In this document: piece after piece, positions 7,983 through 15,796 of the stretch
How the letters are laid out: each line of letters opens with the position of its first letter
Numbering within the stretch: the stretch's first letter is position 1
Assembly (NCBI GenBank): GCA_965279475.1
Contig: CBDIIA010000003.1
Span: 2,356,001 to 2,420,000, forward strand
Direction: 5' to 3'
Length of the DNA: 64,000 nucleotides
Origin: Pseudorhodoferax sp965279475
GTDB taxonomy: Bacteria > Pseudomonadota > Gammaproteobacteria > Burkholderiales > Burkholderiaceae_C
The notes under the pieces: model-generated
Seen by the model: only the letters and a program-made list of their open reading frames with translations
Database searches by the model: none
What the model was told of the DNA's origin: nothing
Position numbers and translations under genes: made by a program

Positions 7983-8643
7983 AGCCGATTCCAGCCCTTC
8001 CCCGCTGCCGCGCTTCTTTCTGAAGGCAGCGGCCAGCCTGCTGCTGATGACCGCGTTGTGGTGGTACGTCGCCGACTGGGCCGCGAAGCCTGCGGCCTAT
8101 CTCACCAAGTTCGTGGCGGAGTCGGTGTTTTCCGACCTGGTACGGCGCGCCAACGTGGGCAAGGACCAGATCGAGCTCGAAACCCGGATGACGGTCGACA
8201 TGTCGCGCATGCCCGGTGCCAGGCCGGTTCCGCGCGGCATGGCGGCCGAGCTGCTGGTGGAGGCCAGGCCCGCCAAATATGGCTACAGCCTGCCGCTGCT
8301 GTTCGCCCTGCTGCTCAGCGGCTCGCGCCGGCACCTGGCGCGGCGCATGCTGATCGGCGCGGTGTGCCTGGTGCCCTTCCATGCCTTCAGCCTGTTGATG
8401 GACGTGGTGAAGCAGGCTGCGCTGGGGGCCGGCGTGGCCGTCAGCGCCCAGGTCGGCTGGTCGCAGTGGCAATTCGAGTTGGTGGGCTATGGCTTTCAGC
8501 TCGGGGTGTTGCTGATCCCCACGCTGGCGCCGATCCTGCTGTGGCTGTGGCTCGACAAGCAGTTCATGGCCACGGCCTTGCTCGAGGGCTGGCTGCGCCA
8601 CGCGCAGATGCGCAGCGCCCCGGCGCCATCCAAGTCGCCCTGA
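7972..8643 (+). CDS. Exosortase H-associated membrane protein
   Basis: A 223-residue membrane protein starting at GTG 7972, inside the end of xrtH (11-nt overlap). It has a transmembrane segment near residues 18-38, a periplasmic-type middle part (ETRMTVDMSRMPGARPVPRG), and further hydrophobic segments around LPLLFALLLSG, RMLIGAVCLVPFHAFSLLM and the C-terminal half. Pairing and size match the partner protein regularly encoded after xrtH. Its biochemical role is not known; it probably assists substrate handling at the membrane. Confidence 0.8.
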   Translation: MQPEADSSPSPLPRFFLKAAASLLLMTALWWYVADWAAKPAAYLTKFVAESVFSDLVRRANVGKDQIELETRMTVDMSRMPGARPVPRGMAAELLVEARPAKYGYSLPLLFALLLSGSRRHLARRMLIGAVCLVPFHAFSLLMDVVKQAALGAGVAVSAQVGWSQWQFELVGYGFQLGVLLIPTLAPILLWLWLDKQFMATALLEGWLRHAQMRSAPAPSKSP

Positions 8644-8676
8644 GCGGCGCACGCTGCAACAAACGAAACAAAGGCG

Positions 8677-8698
8677 TCGCTTGCCGAAACGCAAGCGA
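8677..8698 (+). terminator. Possible hairpin after the exosortase H operon
   Basis: TCGCTTGC and GCAAGCGA form an 8-bp stem with a CGAAAC-type loop 34 bp after the stop. There is no T tract, so it could be a transcript-stabilising or attenuating hairpin rather than a classical terminator. Confidence 0.3.
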
Positions 8699-8766
8699 TA
8701 CGGCTGTGCGTGACCATCTGCTCAGGCGCTGCGGCTTTCACCGCGGCCCGATCACAGGAGTCCACC

Positions 8767-8955
8767 GTGCAGAGTTCAGCCGCCACCCGCTTGATCGCCG
8801 ACGCATCGGAACCCCGCATGCCCGCGCATGAGTTGCGTCCCGCGAGCGCTGCCGCCGAGCGAGCCGAGGCCGACATCGAGCCTGCCGCTGCATGGTTGTG
8901 GATCGTCGCGGTCGGCCTTGCCATTGCGGCGGCGTCGCTGCGCGCCTTTGCCTGA
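8767..8955 (+). CDS. Small single-pass membrane protein, hypothetical
   Basis: A 62-residue frame starting at GTG 8767 with a CAGGAG ribosome site 7 nt upstream. The first 37 residues are polar and Ala/Glu-rich. Residues from about 40 form one hydrophobic segment (AAAWLWIVAVGLAIAAASL) ending in RAFA. That gives a C-terminal membrane anchor with a short basic tail. It lies just after the exosortase H pair but lacks an IPTL or PEP sorting motif, so there is no direct evidence that it is a substrate. It could also be a non-coding frame. Confidence 0.4.
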   Translation: MQSSAATRLIADASEPRMPAHELRPASAAAERAEADIEPAAAWLWIVAVGLAIAAASLRAFA

Positions 8956-9041
8956 GGGGCGTCGCGTACCTGGCAGCCCTGCTTTCCAGCCTTGAAGGCG
9001 GTGCGGCTTGCCCTCACGTGCTGAGGCTGGAGGATTTCACC

Positions 9042-9482
9042 GTGACGACCCCACCGCTGCATCTCGTCTGCCCGCACTGCAACACCACCAACCGCATCCA
9101 GGCCGCCGATCTGCACCACGCGCCCAATTGCGGCAGCTGCCATGTTCCCCTGTTCACCGGCAAGCCAGCCGGGCTGGATGCGGCTGCGTTCGACCGCCAG
9201 TTGCAGCGCAGCCAGATCCCGTTGCTGGTCGATTTCTGGGCTCCGTGGTGCGGCCCGTGCCTGCAGATGGCCCCGGCGTTTGAGCAGGCCACGCGGTTGC
9301 TGGAACCTGCGGTGCGGGTCCTCAAGATCAACACCGAAGAACAGCAGGCGCTGGCGTCGCGCTATCAGATCCGCAGCATTCCGACCCTGGCGGTGTTCCG
9401 CGACGGACGCGAGGTGGCGCGGCAGGCGGGCGCAATGGGGGCGAACGACATCGTGCGCTGGGCGCGGGCGCAGATTGGCTGA
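9042..9482 (+). CDS. trxC: Thioredoxin 2
   Basis: A 146-residue cytoplasmic disulfide reductase. The N-terminal zinc-ribbon uses C10xxC13 (CPHC) and C30xxC33 (CGSC), and the thioredoxin fold follows with active site WCGPC at 69-73 and the cis-proline loop SIPTLAVF. The Zn-binding extension separates TrxC from TrxA. The start at GTG 9042 is supported by GGAGG nine bases upstream and by the family's usual start just before the first cysteine pair. In related bacteria trxC is linked to oxidative-stress defence; no OxyR site was identified here. Confidence 0.93.
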   Translation: MTTPPLHLVCPHCNTTNRIQAADLHHAPNCGSCHVPLFTGKPAGLDAAAFDRQLQRSQIPLLVDFWAPWCGPCLQMAPAFEQATRLLEPAVRVLKINTEEQQALASRYQIRSIPTLAVFRDGREVARQAGAMGANDIVRWARAQIG

Positions 9483-9526
9483 GCCGGCCGCTTGCAAATG
9501 GGTGACGCGGCCCCCAAGTTCTGCTC

Positions 9527-9880
9527 ATGAACACTCCACAAGCTCAATCCGCGCACGAAGATCTGGCTCCGATCCAAGTGCTGGCCACGCTCCTGGAACG
9601 CCTGGAGCACAGTGCGGTAGCCGTCGATCCGCAGCAATACCGGACACTCGCCGACCGTCTGGCCAGCGCGTTGCGCGCGGCGAAGCCGGGCGACCGTCTG
9701 GGGGCATTGTTGGCTGCACACCCGGCGGCGGCCGAGATGTACGAAAATATGCACTACCATGTCGCCGGCCTGTGCCGTTCGCCGTTGGAGTCATCTCTTG
9801 CGGCGGAAATGCAGGCCACTGAAATCATCCAGCGTGCAATGCGTTCACCGAAAGAAAGTTCCGCCAATGGCCAAAGCTGA
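9527..9880 (+). CDS. Hypothetical protein (117 aa)
   Basis: A soluble, mostly helical 117-residue protein of unknown function. It contains 'PIQVLATLLERLEHSAVAVDPQQYRTL' and 'LGALLAAHPAAAEMYENMHY', and is preceded by no strong ribosome site. Its 3' end overlaps the next small gene by 14 nt, which supports both being real and co-translated. No domain is recognised. Confidence 0.6.
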   Translation: MNTPQAQSAHEDLAPIQVLATLLERLEHSAVAVDPQQYRTLADRLASALRAAKPGDRLGALLAAHPAAAEMYENMHYHVAGLCRSPLESSLAAEMQATEIIQRAMRSPKESSANGQS

Positions 9881-10100
9881 AGCAAAGACCGCAATATTGG
9901 CAGACGGATTACGTTACAAGAGCAAGACGTCCGGATCCCCGTTCACAGCCGGTACCTCGATGGGCGGCTCGACCATGTCGTGCTTCCTGTGCGGCAAACA
10001 CCGGCTGCGTTCCCAATTGGGCACGCGCAAGGTGGTTGGAAAGTCGCAGGCAGTCTGCGCACCCTCGTGCAAGGAACTCGACGAGGCGCTCCGAGGTTAG
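9867..10100 (+). CDS. Small cysteine-containing protein, hypothetical
   Basis: A 77-residue basic protein starting within the previous gene. The C-terminal half has CFLCGKHRLRSQLG and, about 20 residues later, CAPSC, a CxxC...CxxxC arrangement that could bind one zinc ion or form disulfides. Many Lys/Arg residues suggest nucleic-acid or protein binding, but the family is not recognised. It is followed by a bidirectional terminator. Confidence 0.6.
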   Translation: MAKAEAKTAILADGLRYKSKTSGSPFTAGTSMGGSTMSCFLCGKHRLRSQLGTRKVVGKSQAVCAPSCKELDEALRG

Positions 10101-10172
10101 CTAGTCGGTAGGGCTGGATCACCCGCCCACCAAGCCCGCCATCACGGTGACGGGTTTCATGACCAGACCATC

Positions 10173-10206
10173 AGGCCCGTTCCGCATTTGCGGCTCGGGC
10201 CTTTCG
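10173..10206. terminator. Bidirectional terminator between convergent genes
   Basis: AGGCCCG pairs with CGGGCCT around an inner CCGCA/TGCGG stem, followed by TTTCG. It lies between a plus-strand small gene and a minus-strand glycine-zipper gene that converge here. Confidence 0.6.
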
Positions 10207-10225
10207 TGTTGGCGCCGCGCGCCGA

Positions 10226-10861
10226 TCAAAGACCGGTATTGACCTCGCCGCCCACCAACGGCGCTGCAGGCGCTGGCGCCACCTGCGGCATGGACATGTC
10301 GAACTGTGGCTGACGGTAGGTCGTCATCGTGACTGGGGCCTGGACCGGGGGCGCGTAGCTGGTGCGCCCGCTGTAACCGGGCGCACCGCGGTCGTACGAA
10401 CCCACCGGCGTCACCTGCACACGGATCGTCGGACCCGGGTCGTTGGGCATCTGCACCGTGTACTGCTTGCCGGCATACTCGTACAGCACGTTGTAAGCCA
10501 CGACGCGGTTCTCGAGGAAGGTCTGCGTATTGCAGTTCTGCACATGCTGCACCTGTGCCGGCGGAGCCCCCTCGATGCGGTCGCCGAGCAAGGCACCGCC
10601 CACCAGGCCGATGAAGGTGGCCAGTGCACGCCCACCGCCACTGCCCACGGCATTGCCCACTGCGCCACCCGCAATCGCGCCCATCGCCACGCCGGCACCC
10701 GACTTGGCCGGCTGCACCGCCACCTGCTCGTTGGTGCACACCTGTCGCGGCACACCCACCTGCTGCATGACAGGCGTGGACGACAGCACGCGCCCGACTT
10801 CCTGCGCGCCGCACACGGCGCACGACAGGGCAAGAACGGAAATGACGAATGGCTTTTTCAT
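10226..10861 (-). CDS. Glycine-zipper 2TM domain protein, exported
   Basis: A 211-residue envelope protein. Start ATG 10861 is chosen because it gives a clean signal peptide (MKKPFVISVLALSCAVCGAQ). The middle carries a glycine zipper, 'GAGVAMGAIAGGAVGNAVG' then 'LATFIGLVGGALLGDRIEG', typical of SlyB/Gly-zipper_2 proteins that insert in or span membranes. The C-terminal tail is Pro/Gln-rich and probably disordered. Function in cell-envelope integrity is the family expectation. It is divergent from the aldo/keto reductase gene. Confidence 0.82.
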   Translation of the reverse strand: MKKPFVISVLALSCAVCGAQEVGRVLSSTPVMQQVGVPRQVCTNEQVAVQPAKSGAGVAMGAIAGGAVGNAVGSGGGRALATFIGLVGGALLGDRIEGAPPAQVQHVQNCNTQTFLENRVVAYNVLYEYAGKQYTVQMPNDPGPTIRVQVTPVGSYDRGAPGYSGRTSYAPPVQAPVTMTTYRQPQFDMSMPQVAPAPAAPLVGGEVNTGL

Positions 10862-11030
10862 GGTACGCACCCTTGGTTTGGTGATGCTGGAATTATCTGC
10901 CTGCGGCTTTCGGAATGCACGCGCCAGGGGTAAATCCGGCGTAAAGAAACGTGGCCGGACCATGACGCCGAAAGCGACCTTGAAAGGAACCGCTTACGAT
11001 CTCGGTCCGCTTCACAACCAAGCCAAATCC

Positions 11031-12041
11031 ATGCTGTACCGCAACCTCGGCAAGAGCCAACTCCAGGTGTCCGCACTGTGCCTGGGCACGATGATGTTCG
11101 GCGACCAGACCCCGGTCGACGCCGCGGCCGACATCGTCGCGCACGCGCAGGACAACGGCGTCAATTTCATCGATACGGCCGACGTCTACACCAGGGGTGC
11201 ATCCGAAGAGATGCTCGGCAGCCTGCTCAAGCCCGCGCGCCACCAGTGGGTGCTGGCGACGAAGATCGGCAACAAGATGGAAGACACGCCCAACCACAGC
11301 CACTATTCGCGCTGGTGGGTGCTGCAGGAGGTGGAGCACAGCCTGCGCCGCCTGCAGACGGACCACATCGACCTGTACTACCTGCACCGCGATTTCGAGG
11401 GCATGGATCTCGAAGAGCCGTTGCGCGCCATCGACACGCTGTTGCGCGCGGGAAAGATGCGCTACTGGGGCCTGTCGAACTTTCGCGGCTGGCGCATCGC
11501 GGAGGCCGTGCGCATGGCCGAGCAACTCGGCATGCCGGGGCCTGCGGTCTGCCAGCCCTACTACAACCTGCTGAACCGCCTGCCCGAGGTCGAGATCCTG
11601 CCCGCCTGCCAGCGCTACGGCCTCGGCGTGGTGCCGTACAGCCCGATCGCCCGCGGCGTGCTCAGCGGCAAATACGCGCCCGGCGTCGCCCCGGCAGCCG
11701 ACAGCCGGGTCGGCCGCGGCGACAAGCGTGTGATGGAGACGGAGTTCCGCGAAGAATCGCTGGTCATCGCCCAACAACTGAAGGTGTACGCCGAGGCCAG
11801 GGGCCTGAGCCTCGCGCAGTTCGCCACCGCCTGGGTACTGGGTGCCAGCAGCGTCAGCGCGGTGATTGCCGGACCGCGCACGCTGGCGCAGTGGAAAGAC
11901 TACTTCCCCGCGGTCGACTACGCGATCACCGACGAAGACGAGCAACTGGTCAATACGCTGGTGCGGCCGGGACACCCGTCGACACCGGGATATTCGGACC
12001 CGGCCTATCCGGTCACGCCGCGCCGCTCGCTCAGAAAATGA
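11031..12041 (+). CDS. Aldo/keto reductase
   Basis: A 336-residue cytoplasmic NADPH-dependent reductase of the AKR superfamily. It has the N-terminal 'LGKSQLQVSALCLGTMMFG', the catalytic tetrad Asp and Tyr in DTADVYTRG, Lys in ATKIGNK and His in YYLHRDFEG, and a C-terminal cofactor-binding 'VIAGPRTLAQ'. The family reduces aldehydes and ketones; the particular substrate is unknown. The start at ATG 11031 matches the family's usual start; the frame is open further upstream, with another ATG at 10963, but that would add residues unlike the family. Confidence 0.9.
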   Translation: MLYRNLGKSQLQVSALCLGTMMFGDQTPVDAAADIVAHAQDNGVNFIDTADVYTRGASEEMLGSLLKPARHQWVLATKIGNKMEDTPNHSHYSRWWVLQEVEHSLRRLQTDHIDLYYLHRDFEGMDLEEPLRAIDTLLRAGKMRYWGLSNFRGWRIAEAVRMAEQLGMPGPAVCQPYYNLLNRLPEVEILPACQRYGLGVVPYSPIARGVLSGKYAPGVAPAADSRVGRGDKRVMETEFREESLVIAQQLKVYAEARGLSLAQFATAWVLGASSVSAVIAGPRTLAQWKDYFPAVDYAITDEDEQLVNTLVRPGHPSTPGYSDPAYPVTPRRSLRK

Positions 12042-12276
12042 GCGCCCGGCCGACCGCAATCACGCCATAAGCTGAACAAATTCACGGTGCAGCCAAGTTC
12101 AGCGGGGCGGACGGCTTGCGCAGCCGGATACCTCTCTTTACATTCGATCCCGACGGCGGTGAGCGGCCACCTCACCAGACAGATCGGCAGTCTCGTGTCG
12201 GCGCCGTCGCCAACACCCCCCGCCAGAGGCCTCGCGCCTCCGGTTCCACATCACCCCTACCCCCTCGCGCCGCCGC

Positions 12277-12684
12277 TCAGGCGGCGCGTTCTACGCTGGT
12301 GGTGATCTCGGTCGTCACTGCGGTCATCAGCTTGTGCACGGGGCATTTCTCGGCCACAGTGGTCAGTTCGCGCAACTGGGCATCGGTGAGGTCGCCGGAG
12401 ACCTGCAGCGCGGCCTTGAGTTTGTAGACGCCGGCGCGTTCCTGCGAATCGTCGCGGTCGACCGCCACGCGCACGTCGTCGACCGGTATGCCCTTGCGCC
12501 GGGCATACCACATCAGCGTGAGCGCCTTGCAGGCACCGAGGGCTGCGTCGTACAGCGCGTGCGGGCTCGGGCCGGCGCTGTCCCCGCCGCCCGCCACGTC
12601 GACATCGGCCACCAGGCTGTGCGGGCCGATGTGGACGGTCTGGGCAATCTTGTGGGTACGGTCGTATTCAAGTTCGATGCGCAT
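12277..12684 (-). CDS. OsmC-family peroxide-reducing protein
   Basis: A 135-residue protein of the OsmC/Ohr family. It has the two conserved cysteines of thiol peroxidases: C52 in 'AALGACKALTLMWYARRKG' and C114 in 'EKCPVHKLM'. The first lies in the long central helix and the second in the C-terminal half, as expected for reduction of organic hydroperoxides. A GAGGA ribosome site precedes ATG 12684. The neighbour upstream on the same strand is a DNA glycosylase, only 31 bp away. Confidence 0.88.
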   Translation of the reverse strand: MRIELEYDRTHKIAQTVHIGPHSLVADVDVAGGGDSAGPSPHALYDAALGACKALTLMWYARRKGIPVDDVRVAVDRDDSQERAGVYKLKAALQVSGDLTDAQLRELTTVAEKCPVHKLMTAVTTEITTSVERAA

Positions 12685-12715
12685 GGAGTCCTCTGGTCAA
12701 CAAAATGCGTGTGGA

Positions 12716-13372
12716 TCACGCGGGGGAAACGAAAGCCTCGCGGGCCGCCTGCGCAGCGGCCCGGGCGGCACAGCCATGCACGTGGTCATTGACCACGCCC
12801 ATCGACTGCAGGAAAGCGTACATCGTGGTCGGGCCGACGAAGGTCCAGCCGCGCCGCTTCAGGTCGCGCGACAAGGCGATCGATGCGGGCGACGTCGTCA
12901 TGCCGCGCAACACCTCATGCGTGACCAGCGCGGGCCGCTCGGCCGCGGCCGGCTCCAGCCGCCACACGAAGGCCGCCAGCGAGCCGCATTCGCGCTGCAG
13001 CTCGAGCATGCGCCGGGCGTTGTGGATCGTCGAGACGATCTTGCCGCGGTGCCGCACGATGCCGACGTCGGCCAGCAGGCGCTCGATGTCATGGTCATCG
13101 AACGCGGCCACGCGCACGGGGTCGAAGCCGGCAAAGGCCGCGCGGAACGCCTCGCGCTTGTTGAGGATCGTGAGCCAGCTCAGGCCCGACTGGAAACCTT
13201 CGAGGCAGATCTTCTCGAACAGCCGTGTGTCGTCGGCAACGGGAAAGCCCCATTCGGTATCGTGGTAGTGGCGGTAGAGCGGCGTGGCGGCGCACCAGGC
13301 GCAGCGCGCAGTGCCGGCATCGTCCTGGAACAGTCCTGCCGCGAGCGGCACGAGCGGCGTTTCTTGGGTCAT
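12716..13372 (-). CDS. tag: DNA-3-methyladenine glycosylase I
   Basis: A 218-residue base-excision enzyme that removes 3-methyladenine from DNA. It has the family start 'RCAWCAATPLYRHYHDTEWGFPV' split over residues 23-45, with C24 and H37 as zinc ligands, E40, and the C-terminal 'NDHVHGC' that completes the Zn site. 'LSWLTILNKREAFRAAFAGF' is the conserved helix-hairpin region. ATG 13372 gives a short N-terminal extension before the first Cys; no strong ribosome site is seen. It is probably co-transcribed with the OsmC gene. Confidence 0.93.
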   Translation of the reverse strand: MTQETPLVPLAAGLFQDDAGTARCAWCAATPLYRHYHDTEWGFPVADDTRLFEKICLEGFQSGLSWLTILNKREAFRAAFAGFDPVRVAAFDDHDIERLLADVGIVRHRGKIVSTIHNARRMLELQRECGSLAAFVWRLEPAAAERPALVTHEVLRGMTTSPASIALSRDLKRRGWTFVGPTTMYAFLQSMGVVNDHVHGCAARAAAQAAREAFVSPA

Positions 13373-13561
13373 GCGCGTGAACAATGGAGAGGTGGAAACG
13401 GGAGCCGAATGAGGCGACTCAACGGGCCCGCGTGGCATCATCAAAGCCCCGCAGCCCCTCTTGCCGTTACGAAGGTTACGCTTCTGTCCTACAGACGGAA
13501 TATGGCCTCGCCAGTACAAATGTGCTGCATCACAACAACACCGTACTGTCAGGAAAGCCAG

Positions 13562-14194
13562 ATGATCAAAATTGGAATTGTGGACGACCACGCCATCGTG
13601 CGCTCCGGCCTTCGGCAGTTTTTTTCCGACCACGTCGACCTTCGTGTGGTCGGTGAAGCCGCCAGTGGCCGCGAGGCCATCGACCTGGTGCGCAATACCG
13701 AGATGGACGTGCTGCTGATGGACCTGTCGATGCCCGGCCAGACTGGCATCGACGTGCTGGCGATGATCCGCGCGAAGGCGCCTGACCTGGGCATCCTGAT
13801 CCTCAGCGGCTATCCCGAAGAACACTATGCGATGAACCTGATCCGTCAGGGCGCGAGCGGCTACCTCAACAAGGAATGCGACCCGATGGAGATCGTCAAC
13901 GCGATCCGCACGGTCGCGATGGGCCGTCGCTACATCACGCCCGCCGTGGCCGAGCTGCTGGCGCAGCAGATCAACCGCAAGGGCGACGAGGCCCCGCACG
14001 AACAGCTGTCGGAACGCGAGTTCCAGGTGTTCCTGAAGCTGGCCAAAGGTGAAACCGCGGGCGACATCGCCAAGACCCTGTCGTTGAGCGTCAAGACGGT
14101 CAGTACCTACCGCACGCGGTTGATGGAGAAGCTGAACCTCAGCTCGAACAGCGATCTGACGTACTACGCGCTGAAGAACAAGCTGATCGATTGA
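13562..14194 (+). CDS. NarL/FixJ-type response regulator
   Basis: A 210-residue two-component regulator. The receiver domain (1-120) has D8/D9, the phospho-acceptor D54 in LLMDLSMPG, S83-like position in ILILSG and K in YLNKE. The C-terminal LuxR-type helix-turn-helix (about 145-205) contains 'LSEREFQVFLKLAKGETAGD' and 'LSVKTVSTYRTRLMEKLN'. It is closest in style to UvrY/GacA-like regulators. An AGGAAAG ribosome site precedes ATG 13562. No adjacent, intact sensor kinase is present; the convergent neighbour looks like a degenerate kinase. Confidence 0.93.
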   Translation: MIKIGIVDDHAIVRSGLRQFFSDHVDLRVVGEAASGREAIDLVRNTEMDVLLMDLSMPGQTGIDVLAMIRAKAPDLGILILSGYPEEHYAMNLIRQGASGYLNKECDPMEIVNAIRTVAMGRRYITPAVAELLAQQINRKGDEAPHEQLSEREFQVFLKLAKGETAGDIAKTLSLSVKTVSTYRTRLMEKLNLSSNSDLTYYALKNKLID

Positions 14195-14206
14195 TCCACC
14201 TGCATC

Positions 14207-14223
14207 AGGCCCCGAGGGGCCTT
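14207..14223 (+). terminator. Short terminator-like hairpin after the response regulator
   Basis: AGGCCC-CGAG-GGGCCT followed by TTCG lies 12 bp after the stop codon. The stem is GC-rich but short and the T tract is poor, so it may act weakly in either direction between the two convergent genes. Confidence 0.5.
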
Positions 14224-14284
14224 CGCTGGGCATAGCCGGGCCCGGAAACTAGGTTGGCGGCGAGCCCTGAATCCGGGCCTTGAA

Positions 14285-15034
14285 TCAGCCCCAGCGCACC
14301 TCAGCAGCACCGACACGCGGCGCCGGCTCCTTGGCCTGGAACGTCAGTTGTGCACCGTTCGCCGTGCGCTTGGCCGCCACGGCCTCCGCCTCCGCCAGAA
14401 CCGCAACCTCGTCCCACACCACGGTTCGGTAGGATTTGGCCTTGCCCGGGGCGTCTTCGCCCTCTATCGCGCTGACTGCGACCGACAGCGTGACGAAACC
14501 ACCGGACGCGGCAGCCGACAGCTGCAGCTGAGCCGGCTCACCCGCCGCGTCGGACAAGGCCATCAGCATGGCCGGCAACAGCGTGCGCAATGCTGTCCGC
14601 GACACCAGCACATCACTTGATCCAACTGCATTGACAATGGTGAAGCCACGAAACGAAAACTCCGTGGCCAGCAGATGCAGACAGTCTTCGACCGCAGCCT
14701 CCAATGCCACGGCCTCCTCGGTCGGCGGCGCCAGCCAGCCCATCAGCGCCACGCATTCGCTGCTGGCGGAGCGGGACAGGTTGCTCATCTCCGCGCAGTT
14801 CTTGCGCAGCGACGCAAGGTCGGGTGCCTCCGCCTGCACCCTGCGCTCCACCATCGACGCGATCATGCTGACGGGCTGCAACGAACCCGCGATCTGGTGC
14901 CGCAGCGCCGAACCCAGGCGACGCAGCACGGCATACCGGGCGGACTCCTGCAATTGCAGCCGGGTCACCCCCGGCGACACGATCGTCTCGCCGGGTATTG
15001 AATGCACGGCGTGCAGCGCTGTAGCGGTCGGCAT
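14285..15034 (-). CDS. Histidine-kinase-like protein with degenerate ATPase domain
   Basis: A 249-residue soluble protein. Start ATG 15034 is set by a GAGGGAG ribosome site. Residues around 'AVLRRLGSALRHQIAGSLQP' then 'VSMIASMVERR' look like the H-box dimerisation helix of a sensor kinase. Downstream 'LRTLLPAMLMALSDAAGEP' occupies the place of the N-box and 'VTLSVAVSAIEGEDAPG' the place of the G1 box, but the key Asn and DxGxG residues are missing. No transmembrane or PAS region is seen. It may be a pseudokinase or phosphotransfer protein serving the convergent response regulator (inference). Confidence 0.55.
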   Translation of the reverse strand: MPTATALHAVHSIPGETIVSPGVTRLQLQESARYAVLRRLGSALRHQIAGSLQPVSMIASMVERRVQAEAPDLASLRKNCAEMSNLSRSASSECVALMGWLAPPTEEAVALEAAVEDCLHLLATEFSFRGFTIVNAVGSSDVLVSRTALRTLLPAMLMALSDAAGEPAQLQLSAAASGGFVTLSVAVSAIEGEDAPGKAKSYRTVVWDEVAVLAEAEAVAAKRTANGAQLTFQAKEPAPRVGAAEVRWG

Positions 15035-15232
15035 GAAAACACTCCCTCGTTGGTAGAACAGCCCAAGCGCAGACAGTAGCGCCTGGCAGTCCATCCAACG
15101 GGTCAGCCTCCTGGACGAGAGCGTGTAGGCGAAGGCCGACAGTGCACTGACATCTGGTGGCTTTCTTTACCGCACAGTGACAAACCGTGCGGCACGCCTC
15201 GCGACGCTGTGGCCGCCCCCGCCACAGGGACC

Positions 15233-15727
15233 TCAGCGCTTCGAGAAGCGGCGCAGGATCAGCGCGCCCATCACGAGGATGATGGCCACGAAGCACAGGA
15301 ACGACCAGTTCGCGATCGAGCCACCGAGAAACGTCCAATCGACCTGTGTACAGTCGCCGCCGCCGCGAAAGATCATCGGGATCGCCCGTTTCAGCGGAAA
15401 GGTCTCGATCATTCCGTAGAAGTCACGGCCGCACGACGCGACTTCGGGTGGATACCACTGCAGCCAGCTCTGCCGCGCCGCCACGAAGGCGCCGAAGCCT
15501 GCCAAGGCCAGCGCCACCAAGGCGCCGGACACCAGCACACCGCGGCGGCTGGACGCGCTGGTTAGCGCGGCGACGATGGCGACCAGCACCAGCGCATAAC
15601 GCTGCACGATGCACATCGGACAAGGTTCGAGGCCCACCACGTGCTGCAGATACAGGCCATAGGCCAGCAAGGCGATGCACACCAGACTCGTCAGCAGCAG
15701 CACCCGACGCGGTGCATCCAACAGCAT
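15233..15727 (-). CDS. dsbB: Disulfide bond formation protein B
   Basis: A 164-residue inner-membrane protein that reoxidises DsbA and passes electrons to quinone. It has four transmembrane segments, the first periplasmic pair C36PMC39 (LEPCPMCIVQR) and the second pair C99 and C126 (VASCGRDF, GGDCTQVDW), and R42-type context after CPMC. ATG 15727 gives a normal N-terminus; an upstream in-frame ATG at 15769 would add a basic tail. A DsbA-like protein is encoded far away at 61.3-61.8 kb. Confidence 0.92.
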   Translation of the reverse strand: MLLDAPRRVLLLTSLVCIALLAYGLYLQHVVGLEPCPMCIVQRYALVLVAIVAALTSASSRRGVLVSGALVALALAGFGAFVAARQSWLQWYPPEVASCGRDFYGMIETFPLKRAIPMIFRGGGDCTQVDWTFLGGSIANWSFLCFVAIILVMGALILRRFSKR

Positions 15728-15796
15728 TCTCAACAACGTTCCCACCCTCTTGGTATGGCGCCGGTGCACCCGCGCCAGCTCAGGGCCGGTGGGTTG

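Noticed and set aside
12042..12276. A 235-bp gap between the aldo/keto reductase and OsmC genes
   Set aside because: Short frames here have no ribosome site or similarity that I recognise. I see no clear terminator or repeat either.
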